Assembly: GCA_963383645.1 (NCBI GenBank)
Contig: OY726573.1
Location: 20,089,158 to 20,153,157 of the forward strand
DNA from: Muscardinus avellanarius
Lineage: Eukaryota; Chordata; Mammalia; Rodentia; Gliridae
DNA length: 64,000 bases
Reading direction: 5' to 3'
Shown here one piece after another: positions 1 through 9,949 of the stretch. The position numbers and the translations under genes were made by a program. Every line of letters begins with the position of its first letter. The stretch's first letter is position 1. Below the pieces are notes generated by a model. The model made no database searches. It worked only from the letters and a program-made list of their open reading frames with translations, and was not told where the DNA came from.

Positions 1-182
1 TTGGGAGGCTGAGACAGGAGGATCGCGCAGGTTTGAAGGCAGCCTCAGCTATTGAGTTAGGCTCTCAGCAACTTAGTGACACCCTGTTTCCAAATCACGT
101 ATAAAGTAGGTCTGGGAGTATAGCCTGGAGGTAGAAAAGGCCCTGGGTTCCACCCCCAGCACCACACACACACAAAATAAAA
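1..182 (+). repeat. B1-dID-type SINE, 5' end cut by window edge
   Basis: A composite short retroposon. The B1/7SL-like head (GGAGGCTGAGACAGGAGGAT) is followed by a tRNA-like tail (GTATAGCCTGGAGGTAGAA ... CCCCAGCACC) and a short CA-rich end. The beginning of the head lies outside the window. Confidence 0.85.
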
Positions 183-288
183 GGTAGAATATGTGAGCTG
201 AAGGTGTATAGTATAAATCTAAGAACAATCTCTCAAAAAATTAACAAAGGAGATAAAATGGGATCATTCAAAATTAAAATAAAAACTC

Positions 289-2385
289 GGGCACCATGCA
301 GGTCACCCTGAAGACCCTCCAGCAGCAGACCTTCAAGATCGACATCGACCCCGAGGAGACGGTGAAAGCATTGAAAGAGAAGATTGAATCTGAAAAGGGG
401 AAAGATGCCTTTCCAGTAGCAGGTCAAAAATTAATTTATGCAGGCAAAATCCTTAATGATGATACTGCTCTCAAAGAATATAAAATTGATGAGAAAAACT
501 TCGTGGTGGTTATGGTGACAAAACCCAAAGCAGTGACAACACCAGCACCAGCTACAACTCAGCAATCAAATCCTGCCACTACCACCACCACCACAGTTAG
601 CTCCTCCACAGCAACAACTGTGGCTCAGGCCCCAGCCACCACCCCTGCTGTGGCTCCCACTTCCACACCTGTGTCCACCACTCCAGCACCAACCACAGCA
701 TCCTCTGAGCCTGCGCCCGCTAGTGCAGCTCAGCAAGAGAAACCTGCAGAAAAGCCAGTAGAGACGCCAGTGGCTACCAGCCCAACATCAACTGACAGTA
801 CATCAGGAGATTCTTCTCGGTCAAACCTTTTTGAAGATGCAACAAGTGCTCTTGTGACAGGTCAGTCTTATGAGAACATGGTAACTGAGATCATGTCAAT
901 GGGCTATGAACGAGAGCAAGTAATTGCAGCCCTGAGGGCCAGTTTCAACAATCCTGACAGAGCAGTGGAGTACCTTTTAATGGGAATTCCTGGAGATAAA
1001 GTCAGGCCGTGATTGACCCTTCTCAGGCAGCTAGTACTGGGACGCCTCAGTCTTCAGCAGTGGCGGCAGCTGCAGCGACTACAACAGCAGCGACTACAAC
1101 AGCGAGTTCTGGAGGACATCCCCTTGAATTTTTACGGAATCAGCCTCAGTTTCAACAGATGAGACAAATTATTCAGCAGAATCCTTCACTGCTTCCAGCA
1201 CTGCTACAACAAATAGGTCGAGAAAATCCTCAATTACTTCAGCAAATTAGCCAACACCAGGAGCATTTTATTCAGATGTTAAATGAACCAGTTCAAGAAG
1301 CTGGTAGTCAAGGAGGAGGAGGAGGAGGAGGTAGAGGAGGAGGAGGTGGAGGAGGAGGAAGTGGAGGTGGAAGTGGAGGTGGCACTGGAGGAATTGCAGA
1401 AGCTGGAAGTGGGCATATGAACTACATTCAAGTAACATCTCAGGAAAAAGAAGCTATAGAAAGGTTAAAGGCATTAGGATTTTCTGAAGGACTTGTGATA
1501 CAAGCATATTTTGCTTGTGAGAAGAATGAGAATTTGGCTGCCAATTTTCTTCTACAGCAGAATTTTGATGAAGATTGAAAGGGACTCTTTTGTATCTCAT
1601 ACTTCACACCAGTGCATTACACTAACTTTGTTCACTGGATTGTCTGGGATGACTTGGGCTCATATCCGCAGTCCTTGGTATACGGTAGTAGATTGTTGGG
1701 GTGGGGAGGGAGGGATCTAGGACATAGGGCAGGGATAAATACAGTGCATGTCTGCTGCAATTAGCAGATGCCGCAAATCCACACCATGTAAAATATACAA
1801 CCAAAAAAAATCAGCTTTTGCAGGTCTTTATTTCTTCTATAAAACAGTAGGTTTCCCTAGGTTTCACTCTTTTTAGTATACTAGATCCAGAAATTTAGTG
1901 TAATGCCCTGCTTTATATTTCTTTGACCGAACATTGGTTTCTGAATCTTTGCTACCTAGAACTTACAGTCTCTATTTCATGGCAACACTGGATAATGCTT
2001 TCTGAAATTGAAAAAATTTGGAGCAACTGTAAACAGAAATGCCAAATTATTGATGGTTATTGTTGCTGCTTCACACAATTAAAAAATTAATGTGTATGAA
2101 AGCCCATTCTTTCATGTTAAATACTTGGGGTGGGGGAGGGAGAAAAGGGAACTTTTTCTTAAATTGAAAATAATTACTGCTATTTTAAAATATCTTGATC
2201 ATTGAATGTGAGACCCTTTTAACATGATTTGAGAAGCTGTGCAAGTATAGGCACATTTTTTTGTTTACATTTTTTTGTTTGTTTTGGGGGAAATTTAGTA
2301 GGTGTCTAATTACTGTTTACTTCGTGGTTATATTGCAGTAAAAGATTTGAAACAACCAAAAAATAAAAAAATAAAAAATAAATAA
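289..2385 (+). pseudogene. RAD23B: RAD23B processed pseudogene (retrocopy)
   Basis: An intronless copy of the mRNA for RAD23B, the ubiquitin-receptor partner of XPC in nucleotide excision repair. The reading frame starts at 296 and shows the N-terminal ubiquitin-like domain ([18 protein letters not shown]), a Thr/Ala/Pro-rich linker and the first UBA domain (about residues 187-230). After GIPGD the frame breaks: about 4 nt are missing near 1000, giving a stop at 1010-1012. The rest (XPC-binding domain, second UBA, terminus NFDED) continues in another frame to 1578. A Gly-rich stretch at 1312-1392 looks expanded. About 800 nt of 3' UTR follow, ending in an A-rich tail. A 13-nt direct repeat (AAAATAAAAACTC) flanks the copy at 276-288 and 2386-2398, the mark of L1-driven retroposition. 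Only 7 nt of 5' UTR are present. Two shorter proteins could be read, but a functional gene is unlikely. Confidence 0.95.
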
Positions 2386-2419
2386 AAAATAAAAACTCAA
2401 TCTAAAAGAAGGCAGGAGA

Positions 2420-2665
2420 GCTGGGAATGGTGGCACACGCTTGTAATCCCAGCATTCGGGAGGCTGAGACAGGAGGAGGATGGTTTGAGGACAGCCTCAG
2501 CTACTTATTGAGGCCCTTTGCAACTCAGTGAGACCCTGTTTCAAAAAAAAGAATTAAAAATAGGTGTGGGGGTGGAGCTCAGAGATAGAATTCCCCCGTA
2601 CCTCAAAAAAAGGGGGTATACCTCGGGGGTAGAACACCCCTGGGTTCGATCCCTAGTACTACAAA
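2420..2665 (+). repeat. B1-dID-type SINE with duplicated tRNA-like tail
   Basis: The B1-like head begins GCTGGGAATGGTGGCACACG. The tRNA-like tail appears twice (GGGGTGGAGCTCAGAGATAG, then CTCGGGGGTAGAACACCCCT), and the second copy ends in GGTTCGATCCCTAGTAC. It starts just after the RAD23B retrocopy. Confidence 0.8.
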
Positions 2666-2734
2666 AGGGGGGAAAAAGATACTATGGCAAAGAAGAAAGG
2701 TCCTAAAACAGATCATTTCCACCTTTAGAAACCC

Positions 2735-2935
2735 CAGAAAAAGCAAAAAGAGTATATTAACACAAAAGCAAGCATCGATAGGGAAACTAATAACGATCAG
2801 GGCAAAAACAAACAGAAAACAAGAGAAAAAAAGTTAAAGAAACTAAAACTCGTCCTGGGGGAAAAATAATCAATCTCTGACTAGACTGCCTAGGAAACAA
2901 AAGAAAGAAGATTCCAGGACCAACTCAGGGCCTAG
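2735..2935 (+). mobile_element. old L1 ORF2 fragment (tentative)
   Basis: An A-rich stretch (GGAAACTAATAACGATCAGG, then ACTAGACTGCCTAGGAAAC) resembles the segment of L1 ORF2 between endonuclease and reverse transcriptase. It is heavily decayed and has no open frame. The bases from 2940 to 3055 show nothing recognisable. Confidence 0.35.
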
Positions 2936-3054
2936 AGAAGGTAGTCAGCTCTATGCCAGGCTAAGAGAAATTAAAATTCCTAAATTTTATGAACCTAAAT
3001 GTATTCCCTAAATATATGAAGAGATATACCATATCTATAGATCAAAAGAGTAAA

Positions 3055-3256
3055 GTAAGTGTGTGAGTGTGTGTGTGTAAGTGTGTATGTGTGTGTGGTA
3101 TGCTGGGGATTGAACCCAGTAGTGTTCTATCACTATATTATTATACATATATTATATATATTATTATGATTTTGTGGTACTGGGAATTGAACCCAGGGTC
3201 ATTCTACTTCTGAGGTATACCACTGCTCTATTTTTATGTATGTATGTATATATGTA
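3055..3256 (-). repeat. TG microsatellite and SINE tail fragments
   Basis: A GTGTGTGAGTGTGTG run is followed by two short tRNA-like SINE tails read on the minus strand (GGGGATTGAACCCAGTAG near 3107, GGGAATTGAACCCAGGGTC near 3180) separated by an AT-rich run. Confidence 0.6.
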
Positions 3257-3314
3257 TTTTGTGGTACTTGTGTTGAAACCCAGAGGTCTTCTACCCCTGG
3301 GCTATATCCCCAGC

Positions 3315-4826
3315 TGCCAAGACATCCTGCTGCCTCGGCATCTATGTGTTGAGACCCCCCACTCCACATAGTTAATCGGCAGAACGCCCCGAGAAAGAGG
3401 GTCTCTCTGGCCAAAGTACCCCCCACTTTTAGATAACCTTCACTATTAATATTTCCTTTAACTTTCTACACGAATTGCTCCAGTGATGTGAAATCAGGAC
3501 TATAAATAGAAACTGAGTCTGTGGAAATAAAATCTCTAATAATTTGCCTAAACGTCCTTGGCTCTGTTCAATAATAATAAAAACTGGCCAGAATTCAGAT
3601 GCTGTGATAAGCATTCCAGCTGCAGCAATTACAAAGGGTCTCTGACCCTCACTATCACTAACTTAGGTTAAGCTATTAACTCCGGTAAGGTAGTTCAGTT
3701 TAAGGAAACTTTGTTTACCCTTGAGATCCTGCCTAGAGACAGAGAAGATAAAAACCTTGTGTGTGACCTTAAAGCAATTTAGTTGATAAACAACTTAGTT
3801 GCCCAAATACAATAGACTCAAGGAAAAAGATTGGTGACTTTTACGCCCAGTGTAAATATTCCTGAAGACAGAGAGGCTGACCGCATGGTTAATGAATATG
3901 ACAAAATAAAGGACAGACGTTCTAAATATATATGTATGAAGGAAAGGAAATACCGTGTAAGAGTAGGAAAAGCATTTTTGCATGAAGAAGAGCTTATCAT
4001 AAGAAAGTCCCAACTGGGAAAGAAAGGAATTAGAAAGTTAGAAGCAGGTTGCAGAGGGTTTGTGACAGAGAAATGGATTATTAAAGATGGTTAGACTTTT
4101 AATAGGCTTATTGTCTAAAGAAGAGTGTTCAGCAGTTAAGGAAATATATCTGACAATTAAAACCAAGAACTTTGTGGTGTTGTTTGTGGTATTTTGTCTG
4201 CAAAACTGTGTTGTGAGTTTGCTTAAGCTTTCAGATTTAGGAGATAAAAAATGCCAACACCTGGAGAAACTTTATCACATCCACCTGAATCACCACGTCT
4301 CCCCACACTTGCTATATGAACTGAGCCCAAAAGATGGAAAGTTCCAAGAGAGCCAAAGAAGATTCCCCGAGAAACCCCCAAGCCTTGGCCATGCTTGTTT
4401 ATTTTGGGAAGTGGCCCCCTGGGACTGCTTATCTGCAAAGACCTTGGAAAAGAATCAGGAGTCAGGAGTCAATCTCTCGAAGATCAACAGCCAGCTGAAG
4501 GACTAGTTTTATTACCTTTGTTTACATGTCATTCATTATTATTTCACAATGATTACACCCACCTCCCTCTCCTCTTACTATTAACTTTACTGGTGAAAGG
4601 TAAAAATTTCTTGGAGTTTTTGTAATAAAGTGTCATTGGCTCAAGAAGCCTTTGTCCACCTCAAATTCTTTCCCAAGCGCCGTACCTAAAAACTTAGGGA
4701 ATTCATAGAGGGAACAGAATTGCTGCAGATAAGTTTCTGCAGAACTCCACCTGCCTTTTGCCCCATCTTTCTGAGGCTCCCGGTCGCGAGTGGACCTGTC
4801 CCACAGGACTGAGCCAGTCGGTAACA
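3315..4826 (+). mobile_element. solo LTR of an endogenous retrovirus, copy 1 (1,512 bp)
   Basis: Begins TGCCAAGACATCC and ends CGGTAACA, so it has the 5'-TG...CA-3' ends of an LTR, and it is flanked by a 6-bp target duplication (CCCAGC). A second copy with the same ends lies inverted at 45771-47279 with a different 6-bp duplication. AATAAA at 4624-4629 is a candidate polyadenylation signal about 200 nt before the end. A TATA-like CTATAAATAG lies near 3500. No internal retroviral genes adjoin it, so it is a solo LTR produced by recombination. Six-base duplications fit class II (betaretrovirus-like) elements. The length is large for an LTR. Two overlapping open frames (3831-4094 and 4087-4506) lie inside; see the findings. 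Confidence 0.85.
3831..4094 (+). other. 87-codon open frame inside the LTR
   Basis: A Lys/Arg-rich open frame. The copy in the other LTR (46500-46763, minus strand) is the same length with four to five substitutions. Its TAG overlaps the ATG of a second frame (4087-4506, 139 codons). That second frame is not kept: copy 2 has two fewer A residues in an A run and reads only 76 codons. I recognise no homology and no domain, so coding is unproven. Confidence 0.25.
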
Positions 4827-4984
4827 CCCAGCCCTATTTTTAATTTTTTTTAAATTTGGAAACAGGGTCTCGCCAAGTTGCTGAGGCTGACTTCAAAACT
4901 GTGACCCTCCTGTCTCAGCCTCCCAAGTACTGGGATTACAAGGTGTGCACCATCATGCCTGGCTTTATTGTTATTTATTTATTT

Positions 4985-5885
4985 ATTTGGTGGTACTGGG
5001 GTTCCTGGAAGCCCTTCTACCTCCGGGCTACACTCCCAGACCTATTTTTACTTTTTTATTTGGAAACAGGGTCTCCTAAGCCAGCGTGGCTGGCTTCAAA
5101 CCTGCGCGATCCTCCTGTCTCTGCCTCCCAAGAACGGGGATTACAAGGTGTGCACCATCATGCCTGGCTTTACTGTTATTTTATTTATATTTTTTTGGTG
5201 GTACTGGGGTGGAACCCAGAGGCTTTCTACCTCCAGTCTATATTCCAGACATCTTTTATATTTTATTTAGAAACAGGGTCTCACTAAGTTGCTGAGAGCC
5301 TCACTAAGTAGCTGAGGCTGGCTTCGAACCCGTGCGATCCTCCTGTCTCAGCCTCCCAAGCGTGGGGATTACAAGCGTGCGCCACCACGCCCGGCTTTTA
5401 CTGTTATTTTTTAAACAGGGTCTCACTACTTACTAAGATCTCACTCTTTACTAAGGCTGTCCTTAAACTTGTGATCTACCCGTCTCAGCCTCCCGAGTAC
5501 TGGGATTACAGGTATATGTCATCATATCCCTGCTTTATTTTTAATTTTTTATTTTGTGGTACTAAGGCTTGTACTCAGGGCATTCTATCTCCAAGCTACA
5601 TCTCCAAACCTATTCATCTTTACTTTGAAACAGTTGATAAGAGATAGATGAGAGTCTAGGTTGATGAGGGTCTCACTACTTGCTGAAGCTGTGCTCAAAC
5701 CCATGACCTTCCCGTCTCAGCCTACCAAGTACTGGGATTACAGGGTGCACCACCAATGCCCGGCTTATTTTTATTTTGAAAGAGAATCTCACTAAGTTAC
5801 TGTACACTGGTCTTAAACCTACTATTCACTGTCTCAGCCGCCCAAGCACTAGGATTACAGGCATGTGTCACCATGTCCAGCTTTA
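4985..5885 (-). repeat. cluster of about five minus-strand SINEs
   Basis: Successive heads and tails read on the minus strand. The unit at about 4985-5167 is of the young type (GGGGTTCCTGGAAGCCCTTC ... CATCATGCCTGGC). Others lie at about 5195-5395, 5400-5535, 5555-5763 and 5765-5885, some of them truncated. Confidence 0.8.
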
Positions 5886-6004
5886 CCTTGCTTTTTTAAT
5901 AAAATCACAAGCACAAGAAAGAACCAAGGCATCGCTACTGATTTTATGGAAAGCAGAGATGAACAATTTTCTCCCATTCTTTGAAAAATAATTATGCTAC
6001 GGAC

Positions 6005-6137
6005 CTGATTTTCTTTTCCGAGTTTTGATATCGACAATCACAGCACTGTTCTTTTCAGTAAAGTGCTTCAAGATGATCACGTTATGGGGCTCATTGGCAT
6101 TATCCAGATAAACACAGTGGGTTCCCACACACAGGAC
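6005..6137 (-). CDS. ZZEF1: ZZEF1 exon (starts VLCVGTHCVYLDNANEP)
   Basis: A 133-nt internal exon read on the minus strand, bounded by an acceptor (TTTTAG before 6137) and a donor (GT at 6004-6003). It encodes VLCVGTHCVYLDNANEP and a second part ending KTRKRKS, which I recognise as the part of ZZEF1 downstream of its two ZZ fingers. ZZEF1 is a giant protein of about 2,960 residues in human, with an EF-hand, a DOC domain, a CUB domain and two ZZ zinc fingers. The exon follows in phase from the exon at 6917-7091 (GFPQ joined to VLCVG). The frame is open. Exons further downstream should lie to the left on this strand, but none is visible before the window start. Confidence 0.88.
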
Positions 6138-6149
6138 CTAAAATATGAA

Positions 6150-6530
6150 AGGAAAGGCAGTTCAGTAGCACCCCGGGACAGGAAAGACTGCCGAGGCGCA
6201 AGCCCGGGCCCTTTTGCTTGTGCCTGACTTCAACCAGCACACAAGGACAGGCTTCTGCTCGTCTCCACGTCCAAAGCCTGTGGAACAGACCTGGAACAGA
6301 ACTGGTTTATGCTACTGCTGGATGATGTCGTGTTTTTACAGCCCCGTTGTCCCGATCAGTTGAGAGACACAGTGATTAAAAATGAGATCAAGGTGAATGC
6401 CAAGGTGAAAGACAACTGCTCTTTGAAGTTCTTTGTAATTTAATAAATGTTAACACATATTATTTAGAGCCAATTACCAGCTAGGCAAATGAATCAAATA
6501 GCTAAACTTAAAAAAAAAAAGTCAGCTGAA
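6150..6530. other. ZZEF1 intron, unique sequence
   Basis: Intron between the exons at 6005-6137 and 6917-7091. I see no repeat or gene signal before the ATTT microsatellite. Confidence 0.5.
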
Positions 6531-6604
6531 TGCATAAGGTCATAGGTTCAATTTTAAACAATATAAGAAAAGAAAACAAGCTAAACAAACCACCCCAAAA
6601 TCTT

Positions 6605-6608
6605 AGAT

Positions 6609-6647
<39 letters not shown>

Positions 6648-6828
6648 TTAGTACAGGGACTGAACCCAGGGGCGTTCTACTCCTGAGTTATATTCCCAGC
6701 CCTATTTTATTTTTTATTTGGAAACAGGGCCTCACTAAGTTGCTGAGGCTGTCCTCAACTCTGTGGTACTCCTGTCTCAGCCTCCCACGTACTAGGATTA
6801 CAAGCACGTACCGCCATGTCTGACTGTT
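6605..6828 (-). repeat. (ATTT)n microsatellite with minus-strand SINE
   Basis: An ATTT array at about 6607-6648 runs into a minus-strand SINE (tail GGGACTGAACCCAGGGGCG, head ending CCGCCATGTCTGAC). The array is the expanded A-rich end of the SINE. Confidence 0.8.
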
Positions 6829-6916
6829 TTGAAAATATGCCAATCTATGTGGATTTGTATGCCATGAGGAATCTGACGTGCATGAAGATTAGAGATGTGG
6901 CTGTCGGGTGCTGTAC

Positions 6917-7091
6917 CTGTGGGAAGCCGACCAGTACCAGCAGCGTGAAGATGTTGGTGTGCTTCAGCTGGAAAGGCAGCTGCTTGATGCAGTGGTCCGT
7001 GAAGGTGGCAATGACATGTCGCCACAGTGGTGCACTGTTAAGTGACCGCAAGATCTCTGCCATGGAGTATGCCCAGTCCAAACCCACCCGG
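6917..7091 (-). CDS. ZZEF1: ZZEF1 exon (SRVGLDWAYSMAEILRSL...)
   Basis: A 175-nt internal exon on the minus strand with acceptor TTGCAG (before 7091) and donor GT (6916-6915). It reads SRVGLDWAYSMAEILRSLNS near its start and ends TLLVLVGFPQ. It joins in phase to the preceding exon (8291-8568, ending CLD plus AG of a Ser codon) and the following one (6005-6137). The residues match my memory of human ZZEF1 very closely. There is no stop or frameshift, so this exon looks under constraint or recently copied. Confidence 0.9.
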
Positions 7092-7324
7092 CTGCAAGGC
7101 AAGAGTTCCATTAGGGAGTAGAGCATGGGGCCGAAATCAACTCATCAGAGTCAGAAATTCCAAGGCAGACCCTGCTCATTAATTTCTTTATGCTACCACA
7201 TCTGGCTAGGTTTATTATTATTTTAAAAATTAACTGGCAAGTGTTTAAGTTTTTTGTTTTAATTTCTATATTTAAAGTCTAATTAAGCTGGCAGGCACCA
7301 TCATGCCTGGCTTGTTCGTTACTT

Positions 7325-7525
7325 GTTTTTTCAGTACTGATGATGAACTCAGGGGTATTCTACTTCTGAACTATACCCCAGCCCAATTGTATTGTTTATT
7401 TTGAAAGAGAGTCTCACTGAGTTGCAAAGGGCCTAAGTAGCTGAGGCTGTCTGCGAACCACGATCCTCCTGACTCAGCCGCCCAAATGCTGAGATTACAG
7501 GCATGCGCCACAAAGCCCAGCAGCT
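7325..7525 (-). repeat. B1-dID-type SINE
   Basis: The tail (GATGATGAACTCAGGGGTATT) and the head (ATTACAGGCATGCGCCACAA) read on the minus strand. It lies in the ZZEF1 intron. Confidence 0.75.
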
Positions 7526-7796
7526 CATTAATTTTTAAAACTACAAGAATGTTTTTCATATAAAGCTGAGTGAAAAAATAAAATCAAGACCTGATATTTA
7601 TATACTCAGTCTTTATGATTTCAAAAATTTCTATTAAAAAAGATCACAGAGTGTATGCATACATACTCACTAACATACAAGAAAGGTTTAGAAGAAAATA
7701 CAGTAAACAGCACCAAATATAAAATATGGTACAAATCTTCATTTCTGCTTTCCAAATCTGGTAGTATGGCTATGTTTCTTTTATAATAAAAACAAA

Positions 7797-7998
7797 GCTG
7801 GGCATGGTGATGCATGTTTGTAATCCCCGTATTTGGGAGGCTGACACAGAAAGATTTCAGGTTTGTGGTCAGCCTCCGCTACTTAGTGAGGCCCTCTGCA
7901 GCTTAGTGAGACCCTGTTTCAAAATAAAAATAAAACATAGGGCTGAGGGTGTAGCTCGGAGGTAGAATGTCTCTGGGTTTAATCACCAGTACCGCAAA
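7797..7998 (+). repeat. B1-dID-type SINE
   Basis: Starts GCTGGGCATGGTGATGCATG and ends ATCACCAGTACCGCA, followed by an AAAAT-repeat tail. It lies in the ZZEF1 intron; 8040-8280 is unique intron sequence. Confidence 0.8.
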
Positions 7999-8290
7999 AT
8001 AAAATAAAATAAAATATAAATAAAAACAGAGTTTCAAATCCAAGGCTATAAGGGGAAAACCACATTAGAAGATCTGTCATCAGACAGTTGAATCATCAGG
8101 CAGTGCCAAGGCTGCTCAGCCATTTTAATGTGGACTGATAGCATCCATCACCAAAAACCATCCTATTCTCATAGGAGATTCTCAGATTACAGTACTATAC
8201 CACCTTAAACTCATCAGCCAGCCAGACTTTGGCCTAAGGGTCCCACTAAGTGGGACAGTGGGGGAGACAGGGAGGGAGCAGCAAGGCTAC

Positions 8291-8568
8291 CTGTCCAGGC
8301 ACACTGCTCCCAGACTGAAGAGCAGATGGGTGGTCTTCCAGCCATCTGGCACAATGGTACTGTCCCCTGAAGCAAACAGGTTGTGTTTGGCTGAGAGGAC
8401 CTTGATTACAGCGGCGTCAACCTCTGCTGGTAATAGACGGACGATTAATTGGCCTAGAAGTCCCAGTGTCAGGTGGTAGGTTTCATTCAGATGGCCTGCG
8501 TTGGAGATGACTACCTGGATCATGAGTGGGAGGACGTGCTCCAGGTCCATCAGGGGGACGGTGGGGCC
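8291..8568 (-). CDS. ZZEF1: ZZEF1 exon (GPTVPLMDLEHVLPLM...)
   Basis: A 278-nt internal exon on the minus strand. The acceptor is TTGGCAG (before 8568) and the donor is GT at 8290-8289. It encodes GPTVPLMDLEHVLPLM, then a part containing NAGHLNETYHLTLGLLGQLI and ending LFSLGAVCLD, a helical region of ZZEF1 C-terminal to the ZZ fingers. In the normal gene it is separated from the exon at 58518-58780 by only a few exons (the region starting GLKAL), which I do not find here. The upstream neighbour is therefore missing, and the ZZ-finger exons lie 37-50 kb away on the opposite strand. Confidence 0.9.
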
Positions 8569-8654
8569 CTGCCAAGAGGAGAAATCTCTTCAGTACAAAG
8601 TCCAAACAACTACACCAGCTAAACACTCCATCCATCCCTCATTGTGTGTATTAT

Positions 8655-9334
8655 TTTTTTTTCCCTCCCTGTGGCACTGAAGATCAAACCCAGAAGCACT
8701 CTACCTCTGAGCTATACCCCCAGCCCTATTTTTATTATGAATCAGGGTCTCTGTAGGTTGCTGAGAGTCTAACTCTTTGCAAAGGCTGCCCTCAACCTGT
8801 GATCCACCTGTTTTAGCCTCACAAATACTGGGATCTACAGGTCTGTGCTACCACGTCCAGCTGGTAGTGTATTCTTTAGAACTGACCTAGCCAGGCATGG
8901 TGCACATGCTTGTAATCTCAGCATTTGGGAGGCTGAGACAGGAGGATTGTAGTTTGCAGACAGCCTCAGCTACTTAGTGAGGCCCTTTGCTACTCAGTGA
9001 GGCCTTGTTTCAAAGTAAATAATAAAACATAGGGCTGGGGGTGGAGCTTTGAGGTAGAATGCCTCTGGGTTCCATCCCCAGGACTGGGAAAAAAAAAAAA
9101 AGAACTTAGTTTATTATGCAGCAGGACCAGGCACCGTGGTGCTTACCTGTAACTGCAGCACGTCAGGAGAGACAGGCAAGAGGATCACAAGGCTGAGGAC
9201 AGCTTAAACAACTTAAAAAATGAAAAGGGAGCCAGGCGTGGTGGCAAAAGAAAGAAAGGAAGAAAGAATGAAAGAAAGAAAGAAAGAAAAGAAAGACAGA
9301 AAGAAAGAAAGAAAGGAAGGAAGGAAGGAAGGAA

Positions 9335-9384
<50 letters not shown>

Positions 9385-9865
9385 AAAAAAGAAAGAAAGA
9401 AAGAAAAGGGCTGGGGACATAGCTCAGTGGTAGAGCACACCGGTGTCCCATCTCCAGTAGCATAAAAAATAAATAAAAATAAATATGCAAGCCGGGCATG
9501 CTGGCACTTTTTTTGTGTGTGGTAGTAGAGTTGGAACTTGGGCCTTCTATCTCCAGGCTATATACTCAGCCCTATTTTATTTTATTTTTGGAAATAGGGT
9601 CTAAGTTGCTGAGAGCCTAAGTTGCTGCGGCTGTCCACAAACCTGCAATACGCTGGTCACCTACTGAGATTACATGTATGCGCCCCCATGCCTGGATTAA
9701 TGGCACATGCTTGTAATTCAAGTACTTGGCAGGCAGAGACAGCAGGATTGCAGGCTTGTGGCAAGCCTCCACAAGTGAGACCCTGTTTCAACACAGAATG
9801 CTAACATAGGAAATAAGTTTAGAGGAAGACGTTCCTCGGTTCCAACCGCAGTAACACATAAACAC
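8655..9865. repeat. mixed-orientation SINE cluster
   Basis: Minus-strand SINE at about 8655-8865, plus-strand at 8888-9090, plus-strand pieces at 9128-9235 and 9408-9465 split by the GAAA array, minus-strand at about 9500-9690 and plus-strand at 9700-9865. Confidence 0.75.
9245..9407 (+). repeat. (GAAA)n/(GGAA)n microsatellite
   Basis: About 160 nt of GAAA units with a GGAA core at about 9313-9340. It expanded within a plus-strand SINE. Confidence 0.95.
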
Positions 9866-9949
9866 ACACACGCGCAACACACACACACAAATGCAATGGC
9901 TTTCATAAATGAAACATGTATAATTAGCTGTAAAATAGTAGTCATTTTC

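Larger units (their letters stand above)
3257..4963 (-). repeat. SINE split by the 1.5 kb LTR
   Basis: The tRNA-like tail (3257-3314) and the B1-like head (4833-4963) are two halves of one minus-strand SINE. The LTR at 3315-4826 sits between them, with the target CCCAGC duplicated on both sides (3309-3314 and 4827-4832). Removing the LTR and one CCCAGC restores a continuous SINE. Confidence 0.85.

Noticed and set aside
1009..1578. A separate 189-codon gene after the RAD23B frame
   Set aside because: It is the second half of the RAD23B retrocopy in a shifted frame, as the XPC-binding and UBA segments show.
3831..4506. A superantigen-type gene as in mouse mammary tumour virus LTRs
   Set aside because: Only the idea of a coding frame in a long LTR is shared. 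I see no sequence similarity, and the second frame is broken between copies.
9163..9499. Open frames of Phe/Leu/Ser or Lys/Glu/Arg repeats
   Set aside because: Translation of the GAAA microsatellite.
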